Source of the DNA: Ophiosphaerella korrae
Lineage: Eukaryota > Ascomycota > Dothideomycetes > Pleosporales > Phaeosphaeriaceae
Reading direction: 5' to 3'
Length of the DNA stretch: 64,000 nucleotides
NCBI GenBank assembly: GCA_028456385.1
Contig: JALNQF010000011.1
Location: 62,001-126,000, forward strand
Part shown: piece by piece, positions 43,597-54,200 of the stretch
How the letters are laid out: each line of letters starts with the position of its first letter
Position numbering within the stretch: position 1 is the first letter of the stretch
Notes under the pieces: model-generated
What the model saw: only the letters and a program-made list of their open reading frames with translations
The model's database searches: none
Told to the model about the DNA's origin: nothing
Position numbers and translations under genes: made by a program

Positions 43597-45852
43597 TCAT
43601 CGGTTGGTTTTGGGAAATTGGTTCAGCATAGTCATGACAGCTACACCTATTGCGACAACAGCGACGATTGCTCCAACAGGACCACCGTGGTACATAAGGT
43701 CTGTTCGATCGGGATGGCGGGTGACTAGGGTGTTTGGTGCTTTCGCAGACACTTTGTCCTTGTCATGGTCCGCAACGTGGCCATTTGGCATACTTGAGCG
43801 GAGCGAGTTTTCCGCGCTGTCCTCATCAATGTCCTTCTCTTTGATGATGGTAATTTCGCCCTCTTCGGTTTCATGATCATCACCAACGCCGTTCACTCCA
43901 GAACTCGCTGTCTCATCCGATAGATGGTCGCTGCTGCGGCTCCGCCTCCTAGCTTCCCTACTAGAGGCTCTCGCATTCTCGTGCCGAATATTTTCAATCA
44001 TCTCCGCTAAACTCTTGCGGTCTGCTTCGGCGGTCTCGGCCCGTTCTCGATAACGCTCCATTTGCTGCTTCATTTCTGTCATTTCCGTCATCATCAGCTC
44101 CAGGCGTTGTTGTAGCCGAGAGGTCGAATCGACAGCATCTGGAGATGCTGAGCCATTTTGTTGACCTGAAGCTTTCTCATTTGCTTCATCATCATCTGCG
44201 GCCTCTCCCTGAATATCTCCATTGGTAAAGCGGACCTCTTCCTCATTGACGTCTTTACTTGATTCGCGTTCCAATCGGTTAGCTCGTTCCTCAGCATCTT
44301 CCCTCGCGCGGCGTTCCTCGTTCAGCATTGCCTCCAAGTCTCGAAGACGAACACCTTGTGACTCAATCTCTTTCTTGGCACTATTCAAAGCCTCTGTGAG
44401 AGATGAAGTCTGCGCATCAGGCCTTACGGGCGATCCAGTCTTTGGGCGCTCCGTGTCTGATCTCTTGAGCGACGATGCGGCATCAGGCTTTGCCGGTAAT
44501 GGCTGTTGAGGTGGGGGAGCAGGAGGGTCTGAGAACCTAGCCTTCAGATTGATGTCCTTGATTGGAGAAATTTTGACCGAATCAATAGGAGAGGCCTTTG
44601 TGGGTTCTTTCTTGGGATCTGCGGCCAATATAGCATTTATGTATTGATGGGTCTGTTGAAGTTCTTGAGATTGCTGTTTTGCAGCTTTGATCTCGGCCTA
44701 AAAGTCTTAGTGTGGCTTGTGTGTGTGTCCTTGCTAACTCACATTGAGCTTGCTCACTACTTGTTCCATAGTAATGGGCTGTAGCCAGAAGCTAGGGTGG
44801 CGTGCATGCTGCATGTTGGCGTAGTTGTTCATAGCACCAGGGCCTTGAAGACGCTGTCCGTTCATTGAGCCTTGACTTGGGGTCCGGCTGCGCATGTTAG
44901 TCATTTGTTGTTGGCCATTCGGCCCCATCATGTTGGACATTTGCGAATTTTCCATTTCGCCGAAATTTAGATCCATCATGTCTCCTGCCGCTCGTGCGTA
45001 GATGCCAGCATGCTCGACGCGTGCAGCGACCTTGTGGTGAACTATCGTCTTCTGATCTTCACTGACAATATCGATACCAAGCTCCAACATATCTTGCTCG
45101 CGCAGCTCGTGGGGGTCCGAGTCTCGGTTCTCTTGGGAGAGTCGTGAACCATTGACGAAAGTGCCGTTGGAAGACTTGACGTCTCGGATCCATATCTTCC
45201 CGTTTCGGTCGGCCCATACCTCAGCATGCGATCTTGAGAGGACCTTTGAGTCGAAGTAGCCGTTGAGTGGTGTGGGTATTGTCTTGTTGTTGGTCTGGCG
45301 GCCGATACGAAGGACGTCGGGGAAGAAGGGGACGGTGATGGTCTTGCGCTCAAAGGTGCCGTTCATGGGAACGAGGTGCAGCACGGCAGTCTGCTCCTGG
45401 GCCTGTGTGCGCGGCGCACCGTTCTGCTGCTGGGCCTGGACGGCGCCATTGAGTTGTGAGGGCACTAAGGAAGACGGTGCCTGTAGTGCGCTCATGGTAG
45501 AAGCTGCGGATGAGCCGGGGCCTGCAGAGGCGACAGGCTGGGGGCGTGCGGTAGAGATTCCTGCGATGGGCTCAGTCTTGGTGGCAGGCCATAGTCCCTT
45601 GGGCGCCTTGGTCTTGCGGGTGGCGGCCCAGGCGTCGGAGCCGTTGGAAGATGCGGCGCCGTTGGACTGTGACGAGGCGGCGGTGATGGTGGAGCTGTTG
45701 GAAGCCTGTGAGGCCAGCGACGATGACGAGTTGGTGCGTTGAGCGCCCTTCCGGGGCATGAACATGGGACCTCCTCCGTTGGCAGCAGCGTCAGCGCTCC
45801 ATGCCTGGCGGTTGATGTTCTGGTACTGGACGGGAGGGGCGACGGCCGTCAT
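43597..45852 (-). CDS. FHA-domain tail-anchored protein (PRO45/SLMAP/Vps64/Far10-like)
   Basis: Likely STRIPAK-complex FHA protein, homologous to PRO45 of Sordaria, SLMAP of animals and Far9/Far10 (Vps64) of yeast, located at the nuclear envelope/ER in those systems. Two minus-strand exons, 45852-44743 and 44697-43597, with a 45-nt intron, 736 residues. The first 155 residues are disordered. The FHA domain (about 180-262) has LRIGR (181-185), SRSHA and SSNGTFVNGSRLS, the phosphothreonine-binding residues. A coiled-coil region follows (EALNSAKKEIESQGVRLRDL; RLQQRLELMMTEMTEMKQQM). An Arg/Ser-rich segment leads to a C-terminal hydrophobic anchor (GAIVAVVAIGVAVMTML) with a short basic tail. The order FHA, coiled coil, tail anchor is diagnostic. 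Its role in cell fusion and development is inferred from homologues. Confidence 0.88.
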
Positions 45853-46874
45853 TGGCGGAAAGGGGGGGTGGTCGAGGCAGGAGCGTGGTGGTGGTGCAGG
45901 TCAACGTCGCTTTTCCCGACCCTGAGCGAAAGTCTCCGTCGTCTCCGTTGGTGGCGCGACAGCAGCGTGGCACGCCCAACCAGGCAGGGCAAACGGATGG
46001 CAGCACGTGATGCAGCGCTCAGAAACACATGCGTCGGAGCGGGGACTGGCGATAGGGAGGTGCAGCGGGCGGAGAGAAACAGGAGGAGCGGCGCCGTGCT
46101 GGAATGTCGTGTGCTGTTCGTGGGAGCCCGTGCGAAACGTCAGGGCGAGTCTCGATGCAGGCGGCGCTGCAGTCCAAACAAGCGCCCAGCACAGCGGAGC
46201 AGCGCGGGCCTGGCAAACAGAGTCGATATTGCGATGGACAGCCACGGGCCAGGTTGGATGACGGGACGCTGGGGTGCGGTGTGGTGCGGCTCAGAGGGTC
46301 TGCTAAGATTCGAGGAGCGAGCAAAGAGGAGGTTGTTCGGGCCTTCGAGCCCACTTCTGCGGCCCTGACTGGCCAGGCGGGTGAGCGTTCAGCGTGATAT
46401 GGCGGGCAAAGAGCAAGGCAAGCAGCAAGAATAACTCGTCGCGCTCGCACGGATGGCGGGCACAGCTATGGATGCACAGTTGATAATAATCAATGCAGGG
46501 CGGGCAATGCAAATTACCTCTCCTCGCCTCATTCTGCCAGCATCGAGAAAGGGTGCGCAGGTCACGTGCTCGTGCTCGGCACCCTGCCCCAGCGTCGAGC
46601 CCCAACACAACGATTCACCAGTGTCAGGGAAGACCCGTCCTGTGTCAGCCCAGACTGGCATGTGCCGGACCAGAGCCAGAGGCGGCACGCAAACAAAAGC
46701 TTCCACGAGGCATCCATGGTTGTTCCAGTTCCAGTCCCAGCTCCAGTCTCAGCGCGGCCCTTCTTGGCATGCGCACGTGCCGTGCAAGCGTCCAGCCAGT
46801 GACGAGGTGGGACGGTGGAGCTTGCCCGTCAAAGTCGCCCTCGCGAGTCTACATAGTATTGCAGAGCAAACAAG
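45853..46874. other. Divergent promoter region, GC-rich
   Basis: About 1 kb between the FHA gene and MGR2, GC-rich and therefore full of open frames on both strands, none with family features. Probably the two promoters and leaders. Confidence 0.5.
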
Positions 46875-47438
46875 ATGCCGGTGCCGGTTGGATCAATGCC
46901 GCAAGGCGCTCGTGGCCCGTCCACCCTTGATAAACGTAGGACACTGCTATTTGCATCTGCTTTGCAGGCCGGCTAACAGTGAGCAGTGAAGATGGGTGGC
47001 ATGATGGGTGGCTGTATGTTGAATCCTGATCTATGACATGCGAGCTACAGCCTGACTCTCTCTCTCTCTCTCTCCAGCTGTCGGCCTCATCATTGGCTTC
47101 ATATTCGGTGCGCATCTTCTACAATTTCGTCCAGCGTCGCTGACCACCGTCTCAGGATTCACAAACATCGTGCGCTTCGGCCCTGGGCCCAACGGCATGC
47201 TGCGAACACTGGGGCAATATATGATGGGTTCGGCGGCAACATTTGGGTATGTCTCTGCTCTAAAAGACGCACCCATTTGCTTACAAATGCTATTAGCTTT
47301 TTCATGGCAATCGGCACCACTATTCGAACAGAAAGCTCCCCCATTGTCACCGAGGCCTTTAGCAAGATCAACCGACGACCCATGATCTTACCGCGCCAGT
47401 ACCAGACTCTGCGCGCCTCTTCCGACAAGAAGAACTAG
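46875..47438 (+). CDS. MGR2: TIM23 translocase-associated protein Mgr2 (ROMO1 family)
   Basis: Small inner-membrane protein that gates lateral release from the TIM23 preprotein translocase. Five exons, 46875-46935, 46987-47013, 47078-47107, 47156-47246 and 47297-47438, give 116 residues; exons 2 and 3 are only 27 and 30 nt. The N-terminus is MPVPVGSMPQGARGPSTLDK, then LKMGGMMGGSVGLIIGFIFG with GxxxG-type membrane packing. A loop follows (GFTNIVRFGPGPNGMLRTLG), then a second membrane segment QYMMGSAATFGFFMAIGTTI. The matrix tail is RTESSPIVTEAFSKINRRPM ending SSDKKN. All introns are GT-AG with intact phase; intron 2 has a (TC)n tract. The order and spacing match the ROMO1/Mgr2 family, and the tail after FFMAIGTTIR is typical of fungi. 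The exon joins are by eye. Confidence 0.9.
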
Positions 47439-49235
47439 ACATGCATATAAGGATACAATGTAGGAAGGAGGACTATGCGGTTCTACGACTGTACAACACT
47501 ATGAAGCATTATGGGGAAAGAGATGTAAATATAGCATCCCAAAACAGCATTCCAAGATTGCTGAGACTGCGCTTGTTGGATCATGTGAAATGTACTGATC
47601 AAGTTTTCCCATGTCATGGCAAAAAGAGCAACTCCTTTGTGGTGCTCAGGTAAAACTTACACAGAATACATTGCACACAAACTCTATTGTGCCCTACAGT
47701 TAGCTTCCGCTTCTCTGATCTTTCTGTCTCATACAACCATACGCTTTCGCTACCACACATATAGACTCTTCAACCAACAGAACCAATTTTCTCAGAAGCT
47801 CTCGGAAAGTCTGTCAACGCCAAATGAATCTTGGCAATCAGTCCTAGAGGACATGCTACAAATCTTAGACGACATCAAAACCGGCACGGACCCGGATGAT
47901 AGTGGCATGGCGGAATACCTCCGCGATTGGGTGGGACAAATACCAACGCCAATCAACTCACGGGCACCAAAACTCCTGCGGAAGGAGACGATGCAAGCAA
48001 GACAACGCATGAGGATAAAGGGCCAACTATTGAAAAGGAGACGGAGCTGAATGAATGTCAGAAAGCCCAGGAGCTAGAATACCATCAAATAAAACGGCAG
48101 GCGTTGCGGCACGGCTCGCGTCTAAGCCTGGTAGCAAATCACCCGTCAGTACACATCTTTACGGATCGACCCAATCCCATATCCACAGGGCAGGTGGCAC
48201 ACCCTCAATATCATGCCAGCCCAACGCCTCGGCAGCACTAGAAGGAAATGCTCGGACTATGACATAAGGATCGGGATGGCCATCGCGGATGGGCTACTGA
48301 AAATCTGTAAAAAGCACGGGGGGAGAAGACAGGCGCACTGGTGGGGCGAACGAAGTCCTCCAGGCGCAACTAAGAAAAGTGGCATTATCTTCCAAAAAGT
48401 AAAACGATAATAACCCGCCATATCTAGATGGCCTCAATCTTACTAAAGTTTCCACATATAAGATACTTGCCCTAAATAAAGCTTGCTGACTTGTTCCTCT
48501 TTGTGCGCTCATTGGATGTGGAGGTTCATAGTACTTCCTGCTTGCGTTTAATGGCGCATCATGGTATTATCTGGAGTCTGGCAAAGTAACACTACTGCCG
48601 CACCACCTATAAAATGTAGTGTCAGTAATGAGATTGCTCGTCACAAAACCATGAAGTTCAGCTAGACATGTGCATAAGCATCACGTGTGACGATGGTGCG
48701 CGGGGTGCATGAGCCACCAGAGCAGAAGGAAGGTGCTCCTGACACCCGACGAGGATAATACAAGACATAACTATCAGATGCATCAACCAGAATGACTTGA
48801 TTACTTCAATGATGCCTTGCTTTGCCCTCTTTTGTGGAATCCTTCACGTCATCTTATTCGCTTTCTCCACCTGCGTCGCCGTGCCACGACTAGGCGCCGA
48901 CAGGCAGCCATGTAGTAAGTGGTGGTTGAGGAAACCTGATATCACAGGCTCATCACAAAGGGTTGCCCTTTCTTGTTGGGTCGGCCTACATGCGTGAACA
49001 CCAATGACTACGTGTCGCTAGGGAACGGAGGGTGTAGTCGGATCAGCTCAACGCATGGCGTCTCAGTCACATCGGTGGCGTTGGGCTAGGCGTCTGTTAG
49101 ACCTAAACTTGGAGACAAGCATTTAAAGTATTCTTTTTCCACCTTTCCCTTTCGCAACACGTTGTTTAGCATCCAAAATATATCCCCTGCAGCGTCCCAA
49201 GCCTTTTGTCCTGTTTCGAAGATTCACAGATCATC
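47439..49235. other. Gene-poor region with a possible degenerate coding segment
   Basis: About 1.8 kb between MGR2 and the F-box gene. Around 47.76-48.41 kb short protein-like segments occur in three successive plus-strand frames (listed separately). From 48.5 to 49.2 kb nothing was recognised. Confidence 0.45.
47763..48410 (+). pseudogene. Possible frameshifted hypothetical gene remnant
   Basis: Three plus-strand frames in succession look protein-like: first ESWQSVLEDMLQILDDIKTG then YLRDWVGQIPTPINS; then TPAEGDDASKTTHEDKG with ECQKAQELEYHQIKRQAL; then PGARIPSNKTAGVAARLASK. No donor-acceptor pair joining them was found. It may be a broken gene, or a real gene whose introns I missed. There is no family match and confidence is low. 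Confidence 0.3.
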
Positions 49236-50334
49236 ATGACTCGTTCGCTACTCGATCTGCCCCTAGAGCTACTCATTGAAATCCTTGGCCATGTCGCAGT
49301 CCGTACTCTTCTCAAGTTCTCAGAATGTTCTCACCTCACTCGATATCTCACGAAAATAAGCCTTCATAGTTTGCACTTAAGCATTTGCTTAACTCCTCTT
49401 TCCTATCGAACCAGTAGATATATCTCCACACGTCGCTTGCTTTCAGGAGACGTACCGGGCATCTTACGACAGCTTGTAAACGGCACTCGAATAACCAGAT
49501 TCAGAAATTGCCCCCAGGAGACTTTTGGTGATGCGAAGGAGGAAATCCTAGCTAGCGAGAGAAGCCCACGCAAGGTCACAGTCCACATAAAGGATGCGCA
49601 CATGTACGACACTGGCACGCTCGTTAATCTTCACTCAGCTCTGGCTAGTAGCATTTTCAAACGATACCAAAACGCACTCCAAAATCTAGAAATATCTGTC
49701 TGGGTACTTACGATACCGATGACAAAGGCTATATCCCAGCTTCCGGCGCTTCGTTCTCTTTCGGTCAAGGTCGAAGGGTGTAATTGTTCGAACACATTTG
49801 TGGAAAGTAGTGCATCCATTGGAAGCGAGGCCTGGGCAGTCTTCGGATGTTCATTAGCATGGGGTGGACGCTTACGTGCTTTAAGGATCAAGAATGCTGC
49901 TATAACAGTGTCGGATTTGACGACAATACTTCGGAACAACACTCATTGCCGCGAACTACGATTGAAAAGATGTCAATCAATTGACGGAACTCTTTGGCAA
50001 TCCTTCGAAAGTGAACCAAATACTCGGCTTTCGTTGCAAGTTCTCGCGATAGCAGATTGTGGTGGCACCTTGAACGAAACAAGTCTCAAAGCGATTGAGA
50101 AAATGAGCAAGTTAGAGGTGAGCTTACCCAGATGAGCTTCAATCACCGTGCGCTATTTACTAAAATTTGCATCAGCACCTGGACCTGCGAGAGTGCTATG
50201 GCTTGGATCCTAACATTGTCGAGGGTTGGAACAAGAGCATCTGGCATATCCCCACAATGTTAGCGCCAAAAGCGCTCAACCCACCTGGTAATAATGTTTT
50301 GGAAGTTGATTCGGATTACGCCAGCGATGAGTGA
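49236..50334 (+). CDS. F-box protein
   Basis: Predicted substrate adaptor of an SCF ubiquitin ligase. Two exons, 49236-50117 and 50176-50334, with a 58-nt intron (GTGAGC donor, ATCAG acceptor), 346 residues. The N-terminal F-box (about residues 3-40) reads SLLDLPLELLIEILGHVAVR then TLLKFSECSHLTRYL, with the usual LP...EIL core. The rest contains weak leucine-rich segments (LPALRSLSVKVEGC; HCRELRLKRCQSIDG; LQVLAIADCGGTL; HLDLRECYGLD), an LRR-like pattern typical of fungal F-box proteins. The C-terminus is acidic (EVDSDYASDE). The ATG at 49236 starts just before the F-box; no ATG lies in frame between it and the upstream stop. The target is unknown. Confidence 0.82.
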
Positions 50335-50891
50335 ACTTCACGTCAAGGATAGTTTATTGTTGTGTGGAGCATGGTATCTCAACTCAGAACCTCTGACTCA
50401 GAATCTAGCATCTAGCTACTCTCTCAATTTCGGTTAATAAAGAAGGAGTGGAAGGGTATCACTGCAAATCAGTCAAAGTAACCCAATAAAAATGTATGTC
50501 TCTCATTCTCTGAACTGGTTTCTGCTGCTTGTCTGATGATCATCTCTCTAATATCTTATGTCAGATGATCGGAGTCGCAGCTAACCAAAAGCTGTATCTA
50601 CTGCCATTACCACTTCCACCAAACCAAAAGCGGAGAAATCCATCCAGTTACAAAGCGTCACCTTGTGCACAGGCACAATAGAAGACTTATCAATGTTTGT
50701 ATTCGATTCGACAGACAGCTATCTCGAGATCGCCACTGCTAAAGTGGTATGTTGATCGTTTCGGGCTTATGTCAACTATTTGAAGCTATCTAGGGGTATA
50801 CCATGCTCAATACCCAAGGGCCAATTATCTCTCTATCAGGTGGACGTGGATATCCGAACCTTACCAATGTACCCAATACCTGCAACATCTC
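50335..50891. other. Intergenic region between convergent genes
   Basis: 557 bases between the F-box gene and the minus-strand repeat-containing gene. The first 150 bases are the likely F-box 3' flank. No convincing coding sequence was seen. Confidence 0.45.
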
Positions 50892-52220
50892 TTAATGGTC
50901 CATAACATTGGCGCCCCCGTTGGCAGGACCTGGAGCGCGACCACCATAGGCATTTCTACGCACAGAAGCGCGAAACTTGGACTGGTCGACGATGGACCGG
51001 GCATTGCTGCTAGCTGCTTTGCGGAGGTAGTCGAAGTACTCAGACACACGCTGAGATTTCATCTGCCAGTCGAAGTCATGATCATGCTGGCGGTGAGGAG
51101 CATCCTCCTTCTTTCTCTTGAATGAATGCTGGCCTTGATGGCTGACATCGATGCCCATCTTTGTGTCGACATGGTGGGAAACAATACGCTTCTTCTCGCC
51201 AGGCTGCTGGACGACCTGCACGGCGCGGCCAGGACTGGGGCGAAGCTCAGGAGTAGCACCAATATCCATCTTCTGAAGCATCTTCTCGAGACTGCGTTGA
51301 GCCTCGGCGCTTCCATCGCCATCTTGGCCTTGAGTGGCACCAATGTCCATTTTTTGAAGCATCTTTTCGAGGCTAATCTGCTTCTTGGGGCTCTTGGACC
51401 TCGACTTCTTTACGCCGGCTTTCTTTGCAGGTAACTTGTGCAGCCTCGCCTGGCGCTTGGCCTCAGCCTTCTCCACCTTCATCAAGACGTGATACTTCTC
51501 TTCCAACCACCCACCAATCATAGCAGGGCTCCAGGCAGCAAGCCATGTAATACCTTCAGTTGCGTCCTTGCTCTCGAACAGATCTGTCAACAGCTCATCT
51601 GCGTCGGCTTGCGTGATGGCATTGGCTTCGAGCTCAGCAGTGATTTCCAGGAACAAGCAGTTCACGCGCGACTGGCGGATCGCATTGTCGAGAGTGCGCA
51701 CACAAGCAGGGTCATTGAAGATGTTCCAATACTCCTCGAGACTGGCAGATAGTAACGCGATGCTTGGTCCATCAGGGAAGAGCATGTCGGTGGCGAAGTT
51801 GAAGCCGCTGGCAAGACGCACATTCAAAGTCTGCACGATGTCCTTCATGCGTGCGATGAGAGCGTAGTACAAATCCTCAAAGTCCTCTAGAGGACGTTCG
51901 GTGACAGGTCCCGTCAGACGCACGCCCAGCGTCTTCTTCATGCGACGCGTGTCTTTGGCGATGCCGGAAAGTGGGCTGAGGGTCACATAGCCGGCGTTGA
52001 GGCGGTCGTACAGCGTCTTGAGCGAAGGGCTGTATACATCGTGAACATTGGGACCGAGCATGGGAGTGTAGTTGACAAGGTCGACCAAGTAGCCGCTGAG
52101 CTTCAAAAGGTTGTCGATGATGTGGCCCGCTTCGAAGGCTTCGGTGCAGGCTTTGACGATCTCTTCAGTCACTGCGGGAGAGAAGGGCGTGAGGATAGGT
52201 TTCGAGACGTATCCGGGCAT
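50892..52220 (-). CDS. Hypothetical protein with duplicated SLEKMLQKMDIGAT motif
   Basis: Single exon on the minus strand, 442 residues from MPGYVSKPILTPFSP at 52220. The reading frame is open further upstream, but that part looks like leader and the ATG has a better fit to a normal N-terminus. Residues about 10-250 are helical (EEIVKACTEAFEAGHIIDNL; FEDLYYALIARMKDIVQTLN; LDNAIRQSRVNCLFLEITAE) without a signal peptide or membrane segment. A Lys-rich stretch (KKAGVKKSRSKSPKKQ) follows. Then the 14-residue SLEKMLQKMDIGAT occurs twice, at 283-296 and 310-323, 13 residues apart. The tail is basic and disordered. I do not recognise the family; helical N-domain plus basic tail could mean a nuclear or scaffold role, but that is a guess. 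Codon use matches the neighbours. Confidence 0.75.
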   Translation of the reverse strand: MPGYVSKPILTPFSPAVTEEIVKACTEAFEAGHIIDNLLKLSGYLVDLVNYTPMLGPNVHDVYSPSLKTLYDRLNAGYVTLSPLSGIAKDTRRMKKTLGVRLTGPVTERPLEDFEDLYYALIARMKDIVQTLNVRLASGFNFATDMLFPDGPSIALLSASLEEYWNIFNDPACVRTLDNAIRQSRVNCLFLEITAELEANAITQADADELLTDLFESKDATEGITWLAAWSPAMIGGWLEEKYHVLMKVEKAEAKRQARLHKLPAKKAGVKKSRSKSPKKQISLEKMLQKMDIGATQGQDGDGSAEAQRSLEKMLQKMDIGATPELRPSPGRAVQVVQQPGEKKRIVSHHVDTKMGIDVSHQGQHSFKRKKEDAPHRQHDHDFDWQMKSQRVSEYFDYLRKAASSNARSIVDQSKFRASVRRNAYGGRAPGPANGGANVMDH

Positions 52221-52908
52221 GTTGAGTCGTGTTTGATTGTAGCAAGTAGGCTTCCAAGTGATTTTGAGTAGTTCAAAGTGGAAGGGTGTGTAGATAAGAG
52301 TTTGGATAGCTAGAAGGGAAAGTTTCAGCACTTGCGTCGCAAATTTGAAATGCAGGTGGCTGGGAGCTACCTGAGGTGAAAGGGACACTCTTAGCAAGTG
52401 AGTGAGTGTCCCTTCAGTCCTATTGGTCACTGTGCCAGAATAATATGGTTGAGGGGGCTGGGGTGAGGTGTGAGAAGGTCTTTGAGCAGATTTTTTTTTC
52501 TATAGTAATGCTATCGTTTGCTAGCGCTAGCAAGTTCACTTCGGATATCTTTCACTTTGGAAATCAGCGTGATGGAATGTTTGACCAATTATGCCGCTTA
52601 TCAGCATGGCCACGATAAACACTTCGAATAAAATATTTTATGGGGTTGTTTTATTGAACTGTCCATGAAACTGGTGACTGCGCTGACTGTAGAACTGGGA
52701 TATAACATGGGTGGGTGTTATATTCACCTCGACTGCGCACGTTTTAGGCTGTCCGCTGCCCCGCTTTTGGTATTGAAGACAGCAAACGCAAACTATTCTG
52801 AATTTGCCTTCGTTCAAACTCGATGATATCGATATGGCTGGTGTAGAGTGTGGATCTTTCTGCTTCAACGACAATATGCGTCTTAGCCGTCTGAACGTTA
52901 TTGTAAAC
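52221..52908. other. Intergenic region
   Basis: About 690 bases: the promoter and leader of the repeat-containing gene and the 3' flank of the monooxygenase remnant. A T-run occurs near 52.49 kb. No gene was recognised. Confidence 0.45.
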
Positions 52909-54200
52909 TCAGGAAGCCAAAGGCTTCGCGAGACTCCTCATATCTGACCCTTTCAACCATCTCAACTCATCCAAGACCCAATCTCGCTTTACAATTACAC
53001 CTACTAGAGTTTCCATTACAGCCAACCGCAACATCCACCTGCGCACTTCACTAGGCCTCACAGCCAATCTCGATTTCTCGTCTATGCACACAAAGTCTTT
53101 GCTCTTCCAAAACACACTTTGGAACCAATATCAAAACTGCCAGCCAGGATACGTCATGCTGTTCATTCCTGTCTTCTCGTCAACAGCCCAGTTTGTGAAT
53201 CCATATGCCCAAACCAGCTTTCGGGCTCCGCACTGCATCCACGCAGAATCAACTTGTGTGACCTCGTGCGTAACCTCAATAGTCGCAGGTGACGGGGCGA
53301 AGAGCGATGGGACGTACGATCTTGCGCGGTACGAGGGCAGAGACTGGATCAAAGGAGCCAGGAGGCGGAGCGTGAAGTTGATTTGGCATTCGACAGTGTA
53401 GACGACGGGGAGGCGACTAGTCACAATGTTTGGCCCCATGAGCATAAAGAGGTTGGGGAAGTGAGGAACTACGGTGCCGAAGCACGCTTGGGCGACGCCT
53501 TGGGTGGGGGTATTCCACTGTTTTTTTGCGTGAGTAGGGGCAGACTGGTGGTGTGTAGCTTTCGACTTACATATTAGTTTAGCAATAGTCCTTCACAGCC
53601 GGCGATCCTCATTAGACATAACATTTACTGTGTTGCGAATCCTATCGTGAGTACTTCTGTGCCAAGAATTTCACACGTCTTCCGCACAGAAAGTGACCCA
53701 ACACCTGATATGGAAATATTTGCTCTCCTTACAGTCTTCTCTTTACTTTTTACATCCAAAATTGTAACGACCCACACTTTCGCACTGTCATCCCACTCCG
53801 CCATCTCGACAATCGAACTGAAGCGAATGTGCTCGACAACTTGGTACTGCTCGACCACTGAACGAAAGTAGGCTTGGATTTCTGGGCGCACTGAGTATTT
53901 GCTACTCCATTTTGGGTTAAGTGCGAAGCTAGAAGTGTGATGCTACCTAGTTTTGTGTAAGTTTTCAATCCGGAATAGATACAAGGGAACTCACATCGCG
54001 TCCACAACCAGGATATGTGTTTGCCAACCATGTCCCTGCGTTCATGGTCAGTTTGTACAAACAACAGATTTTGGTTCAATACCTACCGCCGACATCGTCG
54101 CTTTTCTCTACCAGCTCAAAATTCCTAGTAATCTGCACCGCAAGACCCAGTCCACTCATGTCAGCCCCTATTATGAGGGCCTCGGTGTCGAACGAAATGT
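52909..54200 (-). pseudogene. Baeyer-Villiger-type FAD monooxygenase remnant
   Basis: Minus-strand relic of a flavin monooxygenase. Reading 5' to 3': a Rossmann start IIGADMSGLGLAVQ (the second Gly of GxGxxG is Asp), NFELVEKSDDVGG, then after an intron TWLANTYPGCGRD and FALNPKWSSKYSVRPEIQAY, VVEQYQVVEHIRFSSIVEMA, then WNTPTQGVAQACFGTVVPHF with PNLFMLMGPN and a C-terminal segment broken by a TGA (WQF stop YWFQ). Between SISGVGSLS (about 53.68 kb) and QWNTPTQG (about 53.52 kb) roughly 200 residues, including the NADPH Rossmann domain, are missing. With that deletion, the G-to-D change and the internal stop it cannot be a working enzyme. Family: class B flavin monooxygenases, often secondary-metabolism enzymes; no partner genes lie nearby. 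Boundaries are approximate. Confidence 0.8.

Noticed and set aside
45739..46989. Several 100-200-residue frames on both strands
   Set aside because: GC-rich promoter DNA has few stops; the frames overlap each other, carry no domains, and end inside the real MGR2 gene.
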